Origin: Acidimicrobiaceae bacterium | Lineage (GTDB): Bacteria; Actinomycetota; Acidimicrobiia; Acidimicrobiales; RAAP-2 | Assembly: GCA_003152015.1 (NCBI GenBank) | Contig: PLZF01000078.1 | Span: forward strand, 1 to 33,619 | Reading direction: 5' to 3' | DNA length: 33,619 nucleotides | In this document: piece by piece, positions 8,606-17,438 of the stretch | Layout: each line of letters opens with the position of its first letter | Numbering within the stretch: the first letter of the stretch is position 1 | Program-made: the position numbers and the translations under genes | The notes under the pieces: generated by a model | Told to the model about the DNA's origin: nothing | Database searches by the model: none | Seen by the model: only the letters and a program-made list of their open reading frames with translations

Positions 8606-10345
8606 ATGCGCATGTCCCGGCTTCTTGTCCGCACCCTTCGAGAAGCGCCGGCCGATGCCGAGGTGGCCGGCCACCAGCTGCTGGTCCGAGCCGGGTACAT
8701 CCGCCGTCTGGCATCCGGGGTGTACACGTTTTTACCCCTGGGCGTGCGGGTGTTGCACAACATCGAGCGGGTGATACGCCAGGAGCTGGATGCGGCGGGA
8801 TGCCAGGAGTTGCTGCTTCCTGCCCTGCACCCCATTGAATTGTGGGAACAGAGTGGCCGTGCCGACCTGTTCGGGACCGAGGCAATGCCGGCGATGGTGG
8901 TCCACGGTCGGGGAGGAGACTTTGTCCTCGGCCCCACCCACGAGGAGGTTGCCACCGTGACGGTCGGCGCCGAGATCGAATCGTACCGACAGCTTCCGGT
9001 CACCGTGTACCAGGTTCAAGTGAAGTTCCGCGACGAGGCCCGCCCGCGATTCGGCCTCTTGCGCACCCGGGAGTTGGTGATGGCCGACGCCTACTCCTTC
9101 GACGTCGACAAAGAGGCGATGCAGCAGTCGTACGGCTCGGTCTTCGATGCCTACCTCCGGATCTTCGGACGTCTCGGTCTCGACGTCTTTCCGGTCGAGG
9201 CCCAGTCCGGCGCCATTGGTGGCGATGTGAACCACGAGTTCATGGTCCCCTCCGTGGTGGGTGAAGACCACTTCGTGCAGTGTGCCTCGTGTGGGTACGC
9301 GGCCAACGTCGAAGCGGCTGAGAGGCGGATGGAGCCGGACCTGCCTTCCGGTGGGGGTGCGGCCGCCACCGACGCAGCACCGGCGTTGGTCGACCACCAC
9401 ACTCGCGACCGTCCCGGCATCGCTCAGGTGGTCGCCTACTTCGCCGATCAGGGCGATCAGGGCGATCAGGAGGTTACGCCGGCCGATCTGATGAAGAGCC
9501 TGGCCATCATGGACAACGATGGCCAGGCCACCCTCCTGCTGGTGCCGGGCGACCGTGAAGCCCGGCTGCCCAACGGGTGGCGGCTCTTTGAGGACGAGGA
9601 CTTCGCCAGTCATCCGTCCCTGGTCAAGGGGTACATCGGACCGGTGGGTCAACAGCAACACGGGATCCGGGTGGTGGCCGACCTCGGCATTCGCCGTGCG
9701 GGCATGTGGATGACCGGGGCAAACCAGAAGGATCACCACGTGAGCGGGGTCACCCTCGACCGCGACTTCACCGTCGACGAGTGGGGCTCCTTCGTCGAGG
9801 TGGAAACCGGCGACCTGTGCCCGAGGTGCGGGCAGACCGTGGGCCTGGTGCGATCGGTGGAGGCCGCGCACACTTTCCAGCTCGGGTACCGGTACAGCGA
9901 TGTGATGCCCGGCTCGACCTTTGTGGCCGAGGACGGGAGCGAGGGCCGGTTCTCCATGGGCTGCTACGGCATGGGTGTCAGTCGGCTCCTGGCGGTAGTG
10001 GCCGAGGAACATCACGACGACCGGGGATTGGTCTGGCCCGCGGAGGTGGCTCCCTACCAGGTACACCTGCTCTCACTGGGGGCAGGGCGGTCTCCGGAAG
10101 TGGCCACGGCTGCCGATGAGCTGTACGCGGGCTTGTTGGCCGGCGGGGTAGCCGTCCTCTACGACGACCGGGATGCCTCTCCCGGGGTGAAGTTCAAGGA
10201 CGCCGACCTGCTGGGCCTCCCTACCCGGGTTGTGGTCGGACAAAAAGGTCTGGACCGGCGGTTGGTGGAATGGCGGTCCCGAGCCACGGGCGAGGAGCGG
10301 GAACTGGCAATGGTCGATGCGGTGGCGGAGCTCTCTGCCGATTGA
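8606..10345 (+). CDS. proS: prolyl-tRNA synthetase (bacterial type)
   Basis: ProS charges tRNA-Pro with proline. The 579-residue product is the bacterial form with an inserted editing domain. Class II motif 1 lies in the N-terminal 80 residues (SGVYTFLPLG onward). Motif 2 includes VLGPTHEEVAT followed by VKFRDEARPRFGLLRTREL. The insertion, roughly residues 220-390, is the YbaK-like editing domain that clears Ala-tRNA-Pro. Motif 3 is MGCYGMGVSRLLAVVAE, and the C-terminal anticodon-binding domain follows. The ATG starts MRMSRLLVRTLREAPADAE, the usual beginning of this family. It follows ispG by 50 bases and is separated from rimP by a regulated 314-bp gap. Confidence 0.97.
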   Translation: MRMSRLLVRTLREAPADAEVAGHQLLVRAGYIRRLASGVYTFLPLGVRVLHNIERVIRQELDAAGCQELLLPALHPIELWEQSGRADLFGTEAMPAMVVHGRGGDFVLGPTHEEVATVTVGAEIESYRQLPVTVYQVQVKFRDEARPRFGLLRTRELVMADAYSFDVDKEAMQQSYGSVFDAYLRIFGRLGLDVFPVEAQSGAIGGDVNHEFMVPSVVGEDHFVQCASCGYAANVEAAERRMEPDLPSGGGAAATDAAPALVDHHTRDRPGIAQVVAYFADQGDQGDQEVTPADLMKSLAIMDNDGQATLLLVPGDREARLPNGWRLFEDEDFASHPSLVKGYIGPVGQQQHGIRVVADLGIRRAGMWMTGANQKDHHVSGVTLDRDFTVDEWGSFVEVETGDLCPRCGQTVGLVRSVEAAHTFQLGYRYSDVMPGSTFVAEDGSEGRFSMGCYGMGVSRLLAVVAEEHHDDRGLVWPAEVAPYQVHLLSLGAGRSPEVATAADELYAGLLAGGVAVLYDDRDASPGVKFKDADLLGLPTRVVVGQKGLDRRLVEWRSRATGEERELAMVDAVAELSAD

Positions 10346-10437
10346 TATCGGGGTCACCCACCGGGTGTCGTGCCTCGATCCGGATCCGAACGGTATGGCT
10401 GGTGCTCGGATCCCTGTCCACAGGGCCAGAGGGGCCG

Positions 10438-10465
10438 AATTGGAGGGTCAGGGCCGCCTCCAATT
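10438..10465. promoter_or_regulatory. operator-like inverted repeat before the rimP-nusA-infB operon
   Basis: AATTGGAGG at 10438-10446 and its exact complement CCTCCAATT at 10457-10465 are separated by 10 bases. The second arm overlaps where a -35 would lie for the -10 at 10480-10485. It could be a protein operator or an RNA hairpin ending proS transcription, but there is no U-tract. Confidence 0.5.
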
Positions 10466-10476
10466 GAGGCTGGCGC

Positions 10477-10485
10477 TGCTATACT
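10477..10485 (+). promoter_or_regulatory. extended -10 promoter (TGCTATACT) of the rimP operon
   Basis: TGC followed by TATACT is a near-consensus extended -10 element, which can work without a good -35. Transcription would start near 10491-10493, giving a leader of about 170 bases before rimP that contains the hairpin at 10528-10557. Confidence 0.6.
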
Positions 10486-10527
10486 CCATTTTCTGCCGTT
10501 TGGTTGGGGTGTAGTGACGCTGGTGAG

Positions 10528-10557
10528 GCGTGGGCGGACAGCCCACGCTTTTGTTTT
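10528..10557 (+). terminator. intrinsic terminator / attenuator in the rimP leader
   Basis: GCGTGGGC (10528-10535) and GCCCACGC (10541-10548) form a perfect 8-bp stem with a 5-base loop (GGACA), followed at once by TTTTGTTTT. This is a textbook Rho-independent terminator. It lies only about 35-65 bases downstream of the promoter at 10477-10485 and about 100 bases upstream of rimP, so it would also stop most transcripts from the operon's own promoter unless read through. No other gene lies between promoter and hairpin. Confidence 0.8.
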
Positions 10558-10659
10558 GGTCAGGGACACTTCGACCCGGACAGCAGATGATGGGTGACAG
10601 ATGCATGACGAGCACACGGATTAGCGATACGGCACCGAGCGAGAGAGGAGACAGCGAGT

Positions 10660-11193
10660 ATGACCGAAGACCTGTTTCCCATCCTCGAACCCGCGGTGGT
10701 TGGAGCCGGGCTGCAGCTGGTCGACGTTGAGCTGAAGTCGGGCGTCGTGGTGGTCACCGTGGACCGGGTCGGAGGCGTGGACCTCGAGGCACTCACCGAT
10801 GCCAATCGAGTGGTGTCGGAGGTGCTCGATGAGCGTGATCCTATTTCTGGTCCCTACACGCTCGAGGTATCGAGCCCCGGAGTCGAACGGACCCTGAGGA
10901 TACCGGCCCACTTCGTCAAAGCGGTGGGGGAGACGGTGACCGTCAAGACACGCCCGCAGGTAGCCGGCCCTCGCCGGTTGAAAGGCACGCTGTCTGCTGC
11001 TGACGCCGACGGTATCGAGTTGACCACCGAAGACGTACCCGAGGGTCGAATCCGATTGTCCTATTCGGACATGGATCGAGCTCGAACGGTCTTCGCGTGG
11101 GGGCCGACACCTCCCTCTGGCGGAGGCAAGTCCGGTGCGGCCAGGACAACTACAAAGACGACCGAGAAGAGGAAGCAGGTCACCACGCCATGA
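10660..11193 (+). CDS. rimP: ribosome maturation factor RimP
   Basis: RimP assists 30S subunit assembly, acting early on the 16S 3' domain. The 177-residue product has the two-domain layout: an alpha/beta N-terminal domain (LEPAVVGAGLQLVDVELK), the conserved LEVSSPGVERTLR at about residues 67-79, and a C-terminal Sm-like barrel (LKGTLSAADADGIEL). The last 30 residues are a Lys/Thr-rich tail beyond the usual 150 or so. The ATG follows GAGAGAGGAGA by suitable spacing. It overlaps nusA by ATGA and so is coupled to it, the standard arrangement for this operon. Confidence 0.94.
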   Translation: MTEDLFPILEPAVVGAGLQLVDVELKSGVVVVTVDRVGGVDLEALTDANRVVSEVLDERDPISGPYTLEVSSPGVERTLRIPAHFVKAVGETVTVKTRPQVAGPRRLKGTLSAADADGIELTTEDVPEGRIRLSYSDMDRARTVFAWGPTPPSGGGKSGAARTTTKTTEKRKQVTTP

Positions 11194-12410
11194 GCAAGCC
11201 GAACTTCGAGTTCCTCGATGCGCTCGGTCAGATCGCCCGCGATAAGGGGATTGCGGTCGAGACGCTTCTCGACGCCCTGGCGAATGCGCTGGTGGCGGCA
11301 TACAAGCGCCGACCTGACGCCGCCGAGGAAGCGGTGGTCACCATTGATCCGGAGTCGGGAGAAATCCGCGTCTACGGTCAAGAACTGGACGAAGACAGCA
11401 ACGTCATCCGCGAGTGGGATGACACTCCTAAAGACTTTGGGCGGATCGCGGCCCAAACCGCCAAGCAGGTCATTCTGCAGCGCATCCGGGAAGTGGAGCG
11501 CGACCTCAAATATGTGGAGTACGCCGGTCGGGAAGGCGACATTGTCACCGGAATTGTGCAGCAGACCGACAACCGGTACACGCTCCTCGACCTGGGCAAG
11601 GTGGAGGCGTTGTTGCCCCAGGCCGAGCAGGTCTCCTATGAGCGCTATGAGCATGGTGCCCGGCTGAAGGCGTACATCGTCGAGGTCCGCAAGACCACCA
11701 AGGGACCTCAGATCGTGGTGAGCCGCAGCCATCCCGGTCTCATCAAGCGCCTGTTCGAGCTCGAAGTACCGGAGATCTCCTCGGGTGCGGTCGAAATCAA
11801 AGCTGCAGCTCGTGAGCCGGGGCACCGGACGAAGATCGCGGTGTGGTCCAACGACCCGAACATCGACCCGGTCGGCGCTTGCGTCGGCGCCAGAGGTTCG
11901 CGGGTCCGGATGGTCACCAACGAACTACGAGGTGAACGGGTCGATGTGGTGCCGTTTTCCAACGATCCGGTGGAGCTCATCCAATCGGCACTGGCTCCGG
12001 CCCGGGTACGCGAAGTACGACTCAATGACGACACGGGCACGGCCACGGTCATTGTGAGTGATTACCAGTTGTCCCTGGCCATCGGCAAGGAAGGTCAGAA
12101 CGCTCGTCTGGCAGCGCGCCTGACCGGCTGGCGTATCGACATCAAGAGCGAGACCCAACTGGCCGAAGAGGAAGCGGGATACGGCGGCGAAGAGTGGGCC
12201 GAGGGCGAATGGGTGCAGAACGAGGCGGGGGAGATGGTCTGGCAGCCGGCCGAGGGTGGAGATGCAGTTTCGGCCTCCCAATGGTCAGAGGGTGCAAGCA
12301 CCACCGAGGGAGCCGACGAAGCTCCAGCCACGGCCGACGAAGCTCCAGCCACGGCCGACGCAGCTCCAGCCACGGCCGACGCAGCTCCAGCCAGTGAGGG
12401 CGCGGCATAG
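11190..12410 (+). CDS. nusA: transcription termination/antitermination factor NusA
   Basis: NusA binds RNA polymerase and modulates pausing, intrinsic termination and antitermination. From the ATG at 11190 the product is 406 residues. The N-terminal polymerase-binding domain starts FEFLDALGQIARDKGI. The S1 domain lies around GDIVTGIVQQTDNRYTLLDLG. KH1 and KH2 follow, with DPVGACVGARGSRVRMV and LAIGKEGQNARLAARLTGW. It lacks the C-terminal acidic repeats of E. coli NusA and ends instead in an acidic, alanine-rich repeat tail. The frame is open further upstream, but this start is fixed by the family N-terminus and the ATGA overlap with rimP. Confidence 0.96.
   Translation: MSKPNFEFLDALGQIARDKGIAVETLLDALANALVAAYKRRPDAAEEAVVTIDPESGEIRVYGQELDEDSNVIREWDDTPKDFGRIAAQTAKQVILQRIREVERDLKYVEYAGREGDIVTGIVQQTDNRYTLLDLGKVEALLPQAEQVSYERYEHGARLKAYIVEVRKTTKGPQIVVSRSHPGLIKRLFELEVPEISSGAVEIKAAAREPGHRTKIAVWSNDPNIDPVGACVGARGSRVRMVTNELRGERVDVVPFSNDPVELIQSALAPARVREVRLNDDTGTATVIVSDYQLSLAIGKEGQNARLAARLTGWRIDIKSETQLAEEEAGYGGEEWAEGEWVQNEAGEMVWQPAEGGDAVSASQWSEGASTTEGADEAPATADEAPATADAAPATADAAPASEGAA
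12312..12392 (+). repeat. 21-bp tandem repeat in the NusA tail
   Basis: Four units, starting at 12312, 12333, 12354 and 12375, each encode ADEAPAT or ADAAPAT. The last is cut short before the stop. The units are in frame and nearly identical, implying recent slippage or duplication. Confidence 0.9.
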
Positions 12411-12415
12411 CCCCC

Positions 12416-12676
12416 ATTCGCACCTGCATCGGTTGCCGGCGGACAGGTGTTGTGGACGAGATGGTGCGGGTTGTGCGACTTTCAGATGGATCCCTGGAGG
12501 TAGGCCGGTCAGTCCCGGGTCGAGGGGCGTGGTTGTGCCGGACTTCCTCCGACTGTGTTGACCTGGCGGTAAGCCGTAAATCGTTCGAACGGGCCCTTCG
12601 TGGCCCGGTGAGTACGGTGCAGATGGAAAAGGTCCGAATGGCCCTGAAGCTGGGGTCCGGACCGGCGCCTGGGTAG
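12416..12676 (+). CDS. ylxR: YlxR family RNA-binding protein (DUF448), probable ATT start
   Basis: YlxR is a small nucleic-acid-binding protein conserved between nusA and infB. The family hallmark RTCIGCRR is encoded at 12419-12442 and is followed by DEMVRVVR, SVPGRGAWLC and KSFERALRG. No ATG, GTG or TTG exists in frame between the upstream stop (TGA 12395-12397) and this motif. The codon exactly where related proteins have their initiator Met (MRTCVGCR) is ATT at 12416. Beginning at GTG 12452 would remove the conserved Cys-containing motif and leave 74 residues. With the ATT start the product is 86 residues. The start lies 5 bases after the nusA stop, so reinitiation after nusA may help. Identity is secure; the start codon is inferred. 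Confidence 0.85.
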   Translation: MRTCIGCRRTGVVDEMVRVVRLSDGSLEVGRSVPGRGAWLCRTSSDCVDLAVSRKSFERALRGPVSTVQMEKVRMALKLGSGPAPG

Positions 12677-12715
12677 GGCTCGGAGGCCCTGGCGTTGCGA
12701 TGTGCGAGAATAGGG

Positions 12716-12743
12716 GTCGTATGTGCGTATCGGCGCATACGAC
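12716..12743 (+). promoter_or_regulatory. hairpin in the infB leader
   Basis: GTCGTATG (12716-12723) pairs perfectly with CATACGAC (12736-12743) around a 12-base loop that can itself pair further (TGCG with CGCA in an alternative fold). It lies in the 91-bp ylxR-infB gap, 24 bases before the infB start, with no U-tract. It could be an RNA structure affecting infB translation or a protein-binding site. Confidence 0.4.
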
Positions 12744-12767
12744 GTGAATGAAGGGCAGTAACAGAGG

Positions 12768-15700
12768 TTGCCGAAGAAGATCCGCGTCTACGAGCTGGCT
12801 CATGAGCTCGGGCTGACCAACAAAGAGGCGCTTGACCTGTGCCTATCCCTTGGGATGGGCGTGAAGAGTCACTCATCGTCCATCGAGGACGCGCAGGCGG
12901 ACCGCGCCCGTCGTAAGGCTGATCGTGAAGGGCTCCGTCGAGAGGTGCAGCCCGAAGAGCCGGCACCCCCGGCGAAGAAGGCCGCGGCCACGAAGAAGGC
13001 CGCGGCCAAAAAAGCAGCGGCAACCACTCGGCTGACCAGCACGAATGAGGGCGATGACGCTGACGGCAAGGGTACTTCGTCGGGGTCGACTGCCGTCGAT
13101 GGATCGCCGGGCACCGATGATGTGGATGGTCCGGCCCCGGCTCCTCCCACTCCGATCAAGAGGACCGGAGCAAGGCTCGTCACCAGTCGTCCAGCCGCCG
13201 AAAAACCGGCAGCTACCCCCGCAAGTCGGCCGGTTATCGCACCGGCGGCTTCCGTCTCGCCCATTACCCCAGTTGTACCTGCTGCCCCCGCACCTGCCCC
13301 CGCACCTGCCGCCGCCCCCGCCGCTGCACCTTCTCCAGCGGCCGCAGCCGCTCCCACCCCCGCCGCCGCGGCGGTAGTAGCCCCCGCACCTGCCGCCGCA
13401 GTGCCTCCCGCTCGTACCCCCGATGAATCAGTGGTGGCACCGGCTGCCGCTACGCCAGCCGCTCTGGATAAGCCCGTTGCCCCCGTTGCGCCTGCAGCCT
13501 CAGCTGCCGCCGCCGCGGCGGCCGCAGCGCCCTCTACAACTTCGCCGGTCCCTTCGACGACTCCGATGGCTCCGGCGGCTTCGGTCGCACCGGCGGCTTC
13601 GGTCGCACCCGCCGCACCTCCGTCTGCACCTTCGCACCCGCCCACCGGCTCGTCCGGGAAGGCCATTCCTCCTCCCCCTGGTGGTCCGCCTCGCTCAGTT
13701 ACCGGCAAGCCCATTCCGCCGCCGCCTGGTTCGGGAGGCCGTCGGCCTCCTGCGGGCAGTCCGCGACCTGGGGGCGGAGGGTTCTCAGGTCGACCAGGTC
13801 CAGGTGGGCCCGGTCGGCCCAGCGGACCGGGTGGTGCTCGTCCGGGCGGTGGACCCGGAGCCGGTGGGGGCTTCGGCGCGCGTCCGGGCGGTGGTCCTGG
13901 AGGCGGAGGCGGCCCCGGAGGTTTCAGTGGGCGACCAGGTGGCGGCCCAGGTGGTGGCCCCGGAGGTCCAGGTGGAGGCCCGGGAGGACGCGGTGGACCC
14001 GGCATGGGTCGTGGCCGTCCCAACCAGCGCCGCCCACGCCGTCGTCGCCGCAATCTCGAAGAGCTCGAGCCGACCCAACTCACCGCCTATACGCCGTCAA
14101 CCGCACCGGTGCCCGACTCTGAGGTCATTATTGAGCGCGGATCTACGGCACGTGATCTCGGTCCCAAACTGAATCGTTCCGCCGGTGACGTGATCCGCTT
14201 CCTCCTGTTGCAGGGGGAGATGGTGACGGCAACCCAGTCTCTGACGGACGACATGATCGATCTGTTCGCTGCCGAGCTCGGAGCCGAGATTCGACTGGTT
14301 GACCCAGGAGAGGAACGAGAGGCCGAGCTGTTGGCCAAGTTCTTCGACGACGATGAAGACGACGTGGACGAGGCCGATCTGCGCCCGCGCCCACCGGTCG
14401 TGACCGTGATGGGTCACGTCGACCATGGCAAGACACTGCTCCTCGACCGCATCCGGTCGACCAACGTCGTGTCCGGCGAAGCCGGAGGCATCACCCAGCA
14501 CATCGGTGCGTATCAGGTGGTCTGGAACGACAATCCGATCACCTTCATCGACACCCCGGGTCACGAGGCGTTCACCGCCATGCGAGCCCGAGGAGCCGAG
14601 GTCACCGATATCGTGGTGTTGGTAGTGGCGGCTGACGATGGCGTCATGCCCCAGACGATCGAGGCCATCGACCACGCCAAGGCGGCCGACGTGCCGATCA
14701 TCGTGGCCGTCAACAAAATTGATCGGGAAGAAGCTGATCCAACCCGGGTACTGCAACAGCTTTCCGAGCACGGCTTGGTTCCTGAGGCCTGGGGCGGCGA
14801 CACCATCGCCGTGGAGACCTCGGCTCTCCAGAACCTCGGCATCGAAGACCTCCTCGAACAGATCGTGCTGGTCGCCGAAGTTGAAGAGTTGGTTGCCAGT
14901 CCTGAGGGACGGGCACGGGGCGTAGTTATCGAGGCCGAACTCGAGGTTGGCCGGGGCCCGGTGGCCTCGGTCATCGTCGAGCAGGGCACCCTTCGGGTCG
15001 GTGATCCGATCGTGGCCGGAGCGGCGTGGGGCAAGGTGAAGGCCTTGGTCGACGAGCACGGCGATCAGATCAAAGAAGCTCCCCCCTCCACTCCGGTGCA
15101 GATCCTGGGTTTCTCTGAACCACCGGAACCGGGTGACGACTTCCGGGTGGCTCCCGAGCAGGCCCAGGCCCGTACCATTGGCGAGGCACGCGCCCACCGT
15201 TACCGGGTGGCGGGCCATGTCCCAGCCGCTGGTTCGGCATTGGGCGGCGCCAAGCTCGAGGACCTCTTCGAACAGATTCAGCGCGGAGAGACAGCCACGC
15301 TCAATCTGATCCTCAAGACTGACGTGCGCGGGTCGTTGGAGGCTGTGACCGAAAGCCTTCGCAAGCTTGAGCGCGACGACGTCAAGCTCAGTTTTGTGCA
15401 CAGGGGAGTGGGCGGCATCTCTGAGTACGACGTGCAGTTGGCGCAGGCTTCGAGTGCCACCATCATCGGCTTCAATGTGCGTCCTGACCGCCGGTCACGC
15501 GAATTGGCGATGAAGTCCCGTGTCGAGATCCGCACCTACGAGATCATCTACAAGCTGCTGGAAGATATCGAGGCAGCCATGCTCGGCATGCTGGCTCCGG
15601 TCTACGAAGAAGTGATCACCGGCGAGGCCGAAGTGCGGCAGATCTTCCGGGTTCCGAAGCTCGGGGCCATTGCCGGGTGTCAAGTCCGTGACGGTGTCAT

Positions 15701-15902
15701 CACCCGTGGCTCCAAGGTCCGATTCCTCCGCGAGGGCGTCGTCATCTGGAAGGGGAGCATCACCTCCCTCCGGCGCTTCAAGGACGACGCCAAGGAAGTA
15801 CAGGCCGGATTCGAGTGCGGAATCGGACTGTCCGACTACCAGGATCTCAAGGATGGCGACATCATCGAGACCTACGACGAGCGGGAGATCCCTCGCACCT
15901 GA
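12768..15902 (+). CDS. infB: translation initiation factor IF-2
   Basis: IF-2 is the GTPase that places fMet-tRNA on the 30S subunit and promotes subunit joining. The product of 1044 residues begins [15 protein letters not shown], the conserved IF2_N helix bundle. Residues from about 65 to 300 are Ala/Pro-rich and from about 300 to 425 Gly/Pro/Arg-rich. A second IF2_N-like segment ([19 protein letters not shown]) precedes the G domain. G1 is GHVDHGKT at residues 549-556, then DTPGHEAF and NKID. Domains II-IV follow, including [12 protein letters not shown] at 12768 is dictated by the family N-terminus; AAGGG lies 12 bases upstream. It is longer than E. coli IF2 (890) because of the low-complexity linker. 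Confidence 0.97.
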   Translation: MPKKIRVYELAHELGLTNKEALDLCLSLGMGVKSHSSSIEDAQADRARRKADREGLRREVQPEEPAPPAKKAAATKKAAAKKAAATTRLTSTNEGDDADGKGTSSGSTAVDGSPGTDDVDGPAPAPPTPIKRTGARLVTSRPAAEKPAATPASRPVIAPAASVSPITPVVPAAPAPAPAPAAAPAAAPSPAAAAAPTPAAAAVVAPAPAAAVPPARTPDESVVAPAAATPAALDKPVAPVAPAASAAAAAAAAAPSTTSPVPSTTPMAPAASVAPAASVAPAAPPSAPSHPPTGSSGKAIPPPPGGPPRSVTGKPIPPPPGSGGRRPPAGSPRPGGGGFSGRPGPGGPGRPSGPGGARPGGGPGAGGGFGARPGGGPGGGGGPGGFSGRPGGGPGGGPGGPGGGPGGRGGPGMGRGRPNQRRPRRRRRNLEELEPTQLTAYTPSTAPVPDSEVIIERGSTARDLGPKLNRSAGDVIRFLLLQGEMVTATQSLTDDMIDLFAAELGAEIRLVDPGEEREAELLAKFFDDDEDDVDEADLRPRPPVVTVMGHVDHGKTLLLDRIRSTNVVSGEAGGITQHIGAYQVVWNDNPITFIDTPGHEAFTAMRARGAEVTDIVVLVVAADDGVMPQTIEAIDHAKAADVPIIVAVNKIDREEADPTRVLQQLSEHGLVPEAWGGDTIAVETSALQNLGIEDLLEQIVLVAEVEELVASPEGRARGVVIEAELEVGRGPVASVIVEQGTLRVGDPIVAGAAWGKVKALVDEHGDQIKEAPPSTPVQILGFSEPPEPGDDFRVAPEQAQARTIGEARAHRYRVAGHVPAAGSALGGAKLEDLFEQIQRGETATLNLILKTDVRGSLEAVTESLRKLERDDVKLSFVHRGVGGISEYDVQLAQASSATIIGFNVRPDRRSRELAMKSRVEIRTYEIIYKLLEDIEAAMLGMLAPVYEEVITGEAEVRQIFRVPKLGAIAGCQVRDGVITRGSKVRFLREGVVIWKGSITSLRRFKDDAKEVQAGFECGIGLSDYQDLKDGDIIETYDEREIPRT

Positions 15903-15961
15903 GAGGTAGTTCAGCCGCCTCTTCACGCAGCAGGACCAAAGGTTCGAACGGAGCGGAAGCT

Positions 15962-16537
15962 ATGTCAGGTCGCCGTCATGACAACCGGGGTGCGTCACCC
16001 TATCCGAGGTCGCTGCGCGTCAATCAGGTCCTGCGTGAGGTGTTGGCCGAAGAACTCGAGCGTCTGGCCGATGCCGACGAACGACTCCGGTTGGTCACCG
16101 TCACTTCGGTGGACACGGCTCCTGATCTCCGCCATGCCACAGTATTTCTGAGCTCACTTTCCGACGATGGCGCTGATGCCCTGGCTGAGCGGCGACCCCA
16201 ACTCCAGCACTCACTGAGCCGACAGCTCCGGATGAAGCGCACCCCACTCCTCGCCTTCGAGGTCGATCCGGCGGTGATCTCCGGAAGTCGGGTCGAAGAC
16301 GTCTTACGTCGCATCCGCACCGCCTCCGCAGACGCAGTCGGTGACGTCGACTCGCCCAACGATCTGGCGGATCCGACCACTCCAGCCAACTCGGCCACAT
16401 CCACGAATCCAAGTCAACCCGCCCAGACCGCCGAACCCGCGCAGTCGGCCCAACCCGCCCAGACCGCCGAACCCGCCCAGGCCGCCGAACCCGCGCAGTC
16501 GGCCCAACCTAGCGGAATCCGGCCAGCCGACCAATGA
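15962..16537 (+). CDS. rbfA: 30S ribosome-binding factor RbfA
   Basis: RbfA is a KH-fold 30S assembly factor needed for 16S rRNA 5'-end maturation and cold growth. From ATG 15962 (GGAG and GGAA purines just upstream) the product is 191 residues. The conserved core covers about residues 15-115: RVNQVLREVLAEELERLAD, then VDTAPDLRHATVFLS and the segment ending RRIRTA. Beyond that comes an unusual 70-residue tail of PAQTAE, PAQSAQ and PAQAAE repeats (about 16418-16510), absent from ordinary RbfA of 110-130 residues. Its TGA overlaps the truB ATG as ATGA. Confidence 0.93.
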   Translation: MSGRRHDNRGASPYPRSLRVNQVLREVLAEELERLADADERLRLVTVTSVDTAPDLRHATVFLSSLSDDGADALAERRPQLQHSLSRQLRMKRTPLLAFEVDPAVISGSRVEDVLRRIRTASADAVGDVDSPNDLADPTTPANSATSTNPSQPAQTAEPAQSAQPAQTAEPAQAAEPAQSAQPSGIRPADQ

Positions 16538-17427
16538 CCCTCCCGGCAAACGAGGTAGTCACCGGTTTGGTGGTGGTGGACAAAGAGGCCGAGTGGACCT
16601 CCCACGACGTGGTGGCTCGCTGTCGTCGCATCTTTGGTCAACGCCGGGTCGGCCACGCCGGCACCCTCGACCCCGATGCCACCGGCGTACTCCTGGTGGG
16701 GCTGGGTCGCGCCACTCGACTACTGCGGTTTCTCACCTCCCTTCCCAAAACCTACGAAGGCGAAGTGGTATTGGGGACGGCCACCACCACGCTCGATGCC
16801 AGTGGCGAGGTGATCGGCACCTGGGACATGAGTAAGGTAACCCTGGCCGAGGTGCGGGTGGCGGCAGCGGCGTTGACCGGTGCCATCGAACAGATCCCGC
16901 CGATGGTCTCGGCCGTCAAGGTAGGTGGGCGTCGGCTGCACGCGCTGGCCCGTGAGGGTATCGAGGTGGAACGGGCACCCCGTCCGGTCACCGTGTATCG
17001 GTACGACGTTTCCCCTTCGACCACCCCCGGTGTGTTCCGGATCGACGTCGAGTGCTCTTCGGGGACCTACGTCCGAGTATTGGCAGCCGACCTCGGTGCT
17101 GCCCTGGGTGGGGGCGCCCATCTCCGGAACCTCCGACGGACCCGCATCGGATCGTTCACCGCCGAAGATGCCCGTCTGGTCGATGAGCTGACCCCGGCGG
17201 TCGTCCTCACCCCGGCCCAGGGCATGCGTGATCTCGAACAGGTGGTAGTGCCTGTCGACGTCGAGAAGCTGGTGAGCCGGGGGTTGGCCCTCGATCGGGT
17301 GTCCTTGGGTGTCTCTGGAGATGGACCCTGGGGGCTTGTCGACAGCGGTCACAATCTGCTGGCTGTGTACGAGGCCACCGAGACCGACCGGATACGTCCG
17401 GCCGTGGTCCTGACCGGCGCAAGTTAA
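16534..17427 (+). CDS. truB: tRNA pseudouridine(55) synthase
   Basis: TruB isomerises U55 in the T-loop of tRNAs and acts as a tRNA chaperone. The 297-residue product has the N-terminal GLVVVDKEAEWTSHDVV and the catalytic motif HAGTLDPDATGVLLVGLG. In that motif the nucleophilic Asp is D46. Further family segments are IPPMVSAVKVGGRRLHALAR and CSSGTYVRVLAADLG. The C-terminus has the actinobacterial extension after LTPAVVL. It is coupled to rbfA by an ATGA overlap and lies 11 bases before ribF. Confidence 0.96.
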   Translation: MTLPANEVVTGLVVVDKEAEWTSHDVVARCRRIFGQRRVGHAGTLDPDATGVLLVGLGRATRLLRFLTSLPKTYEGEVVLGTATTTLDASGEVIGTWDMSKVTLAEVRVAAAALTGAIEQIPPMVSAVKVGGRRLHALAREGIEVERAPRPVTVYRYDVSPSTTPGVFRIDVECSSGTYVRVLAADLGAALGGGAHLRNLRRTRIGSFTAEDARLVDELTPAVVLTPAQGMRDLEQVVVPVDVEKLVSRGLALDRVSLGVSGDGPWGLVDSGHNLLAVYEATETDRIRPAVVLTGAS

Positions 17428-17430
17428 CCT
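17425..17430 (+). promoter_or_regulatory. -10-like TAACCT before ribF
   Basis: TAACCT (TANNNT) includes the truB stop codon and ends 8 bases before the ribF ATG, and the 11-bp gap has no Shine-Dalgarno. This could be an internal leaderless promoter. A chance match cannot be excluded. Confidence 0.3.
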
Positions 17431-17438
17431 CCCCGGTA

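Noticed and set aside
8732..10066. 444-codon minus-strand open frame opposite proS
   Set aside because: It is a GC-driven shadow of a clearly identified gene, with His/Val-rich composition and no motif. The same applies to long minus frames at 7551-8546, 12869-14083 and 14097-15401.
12452..12676. Short 74-codon version of ylxR from GTG 12452
   Set aside because: It would remove the conserved RTCIGCRR motif encoded directly upstream in the same open frame.
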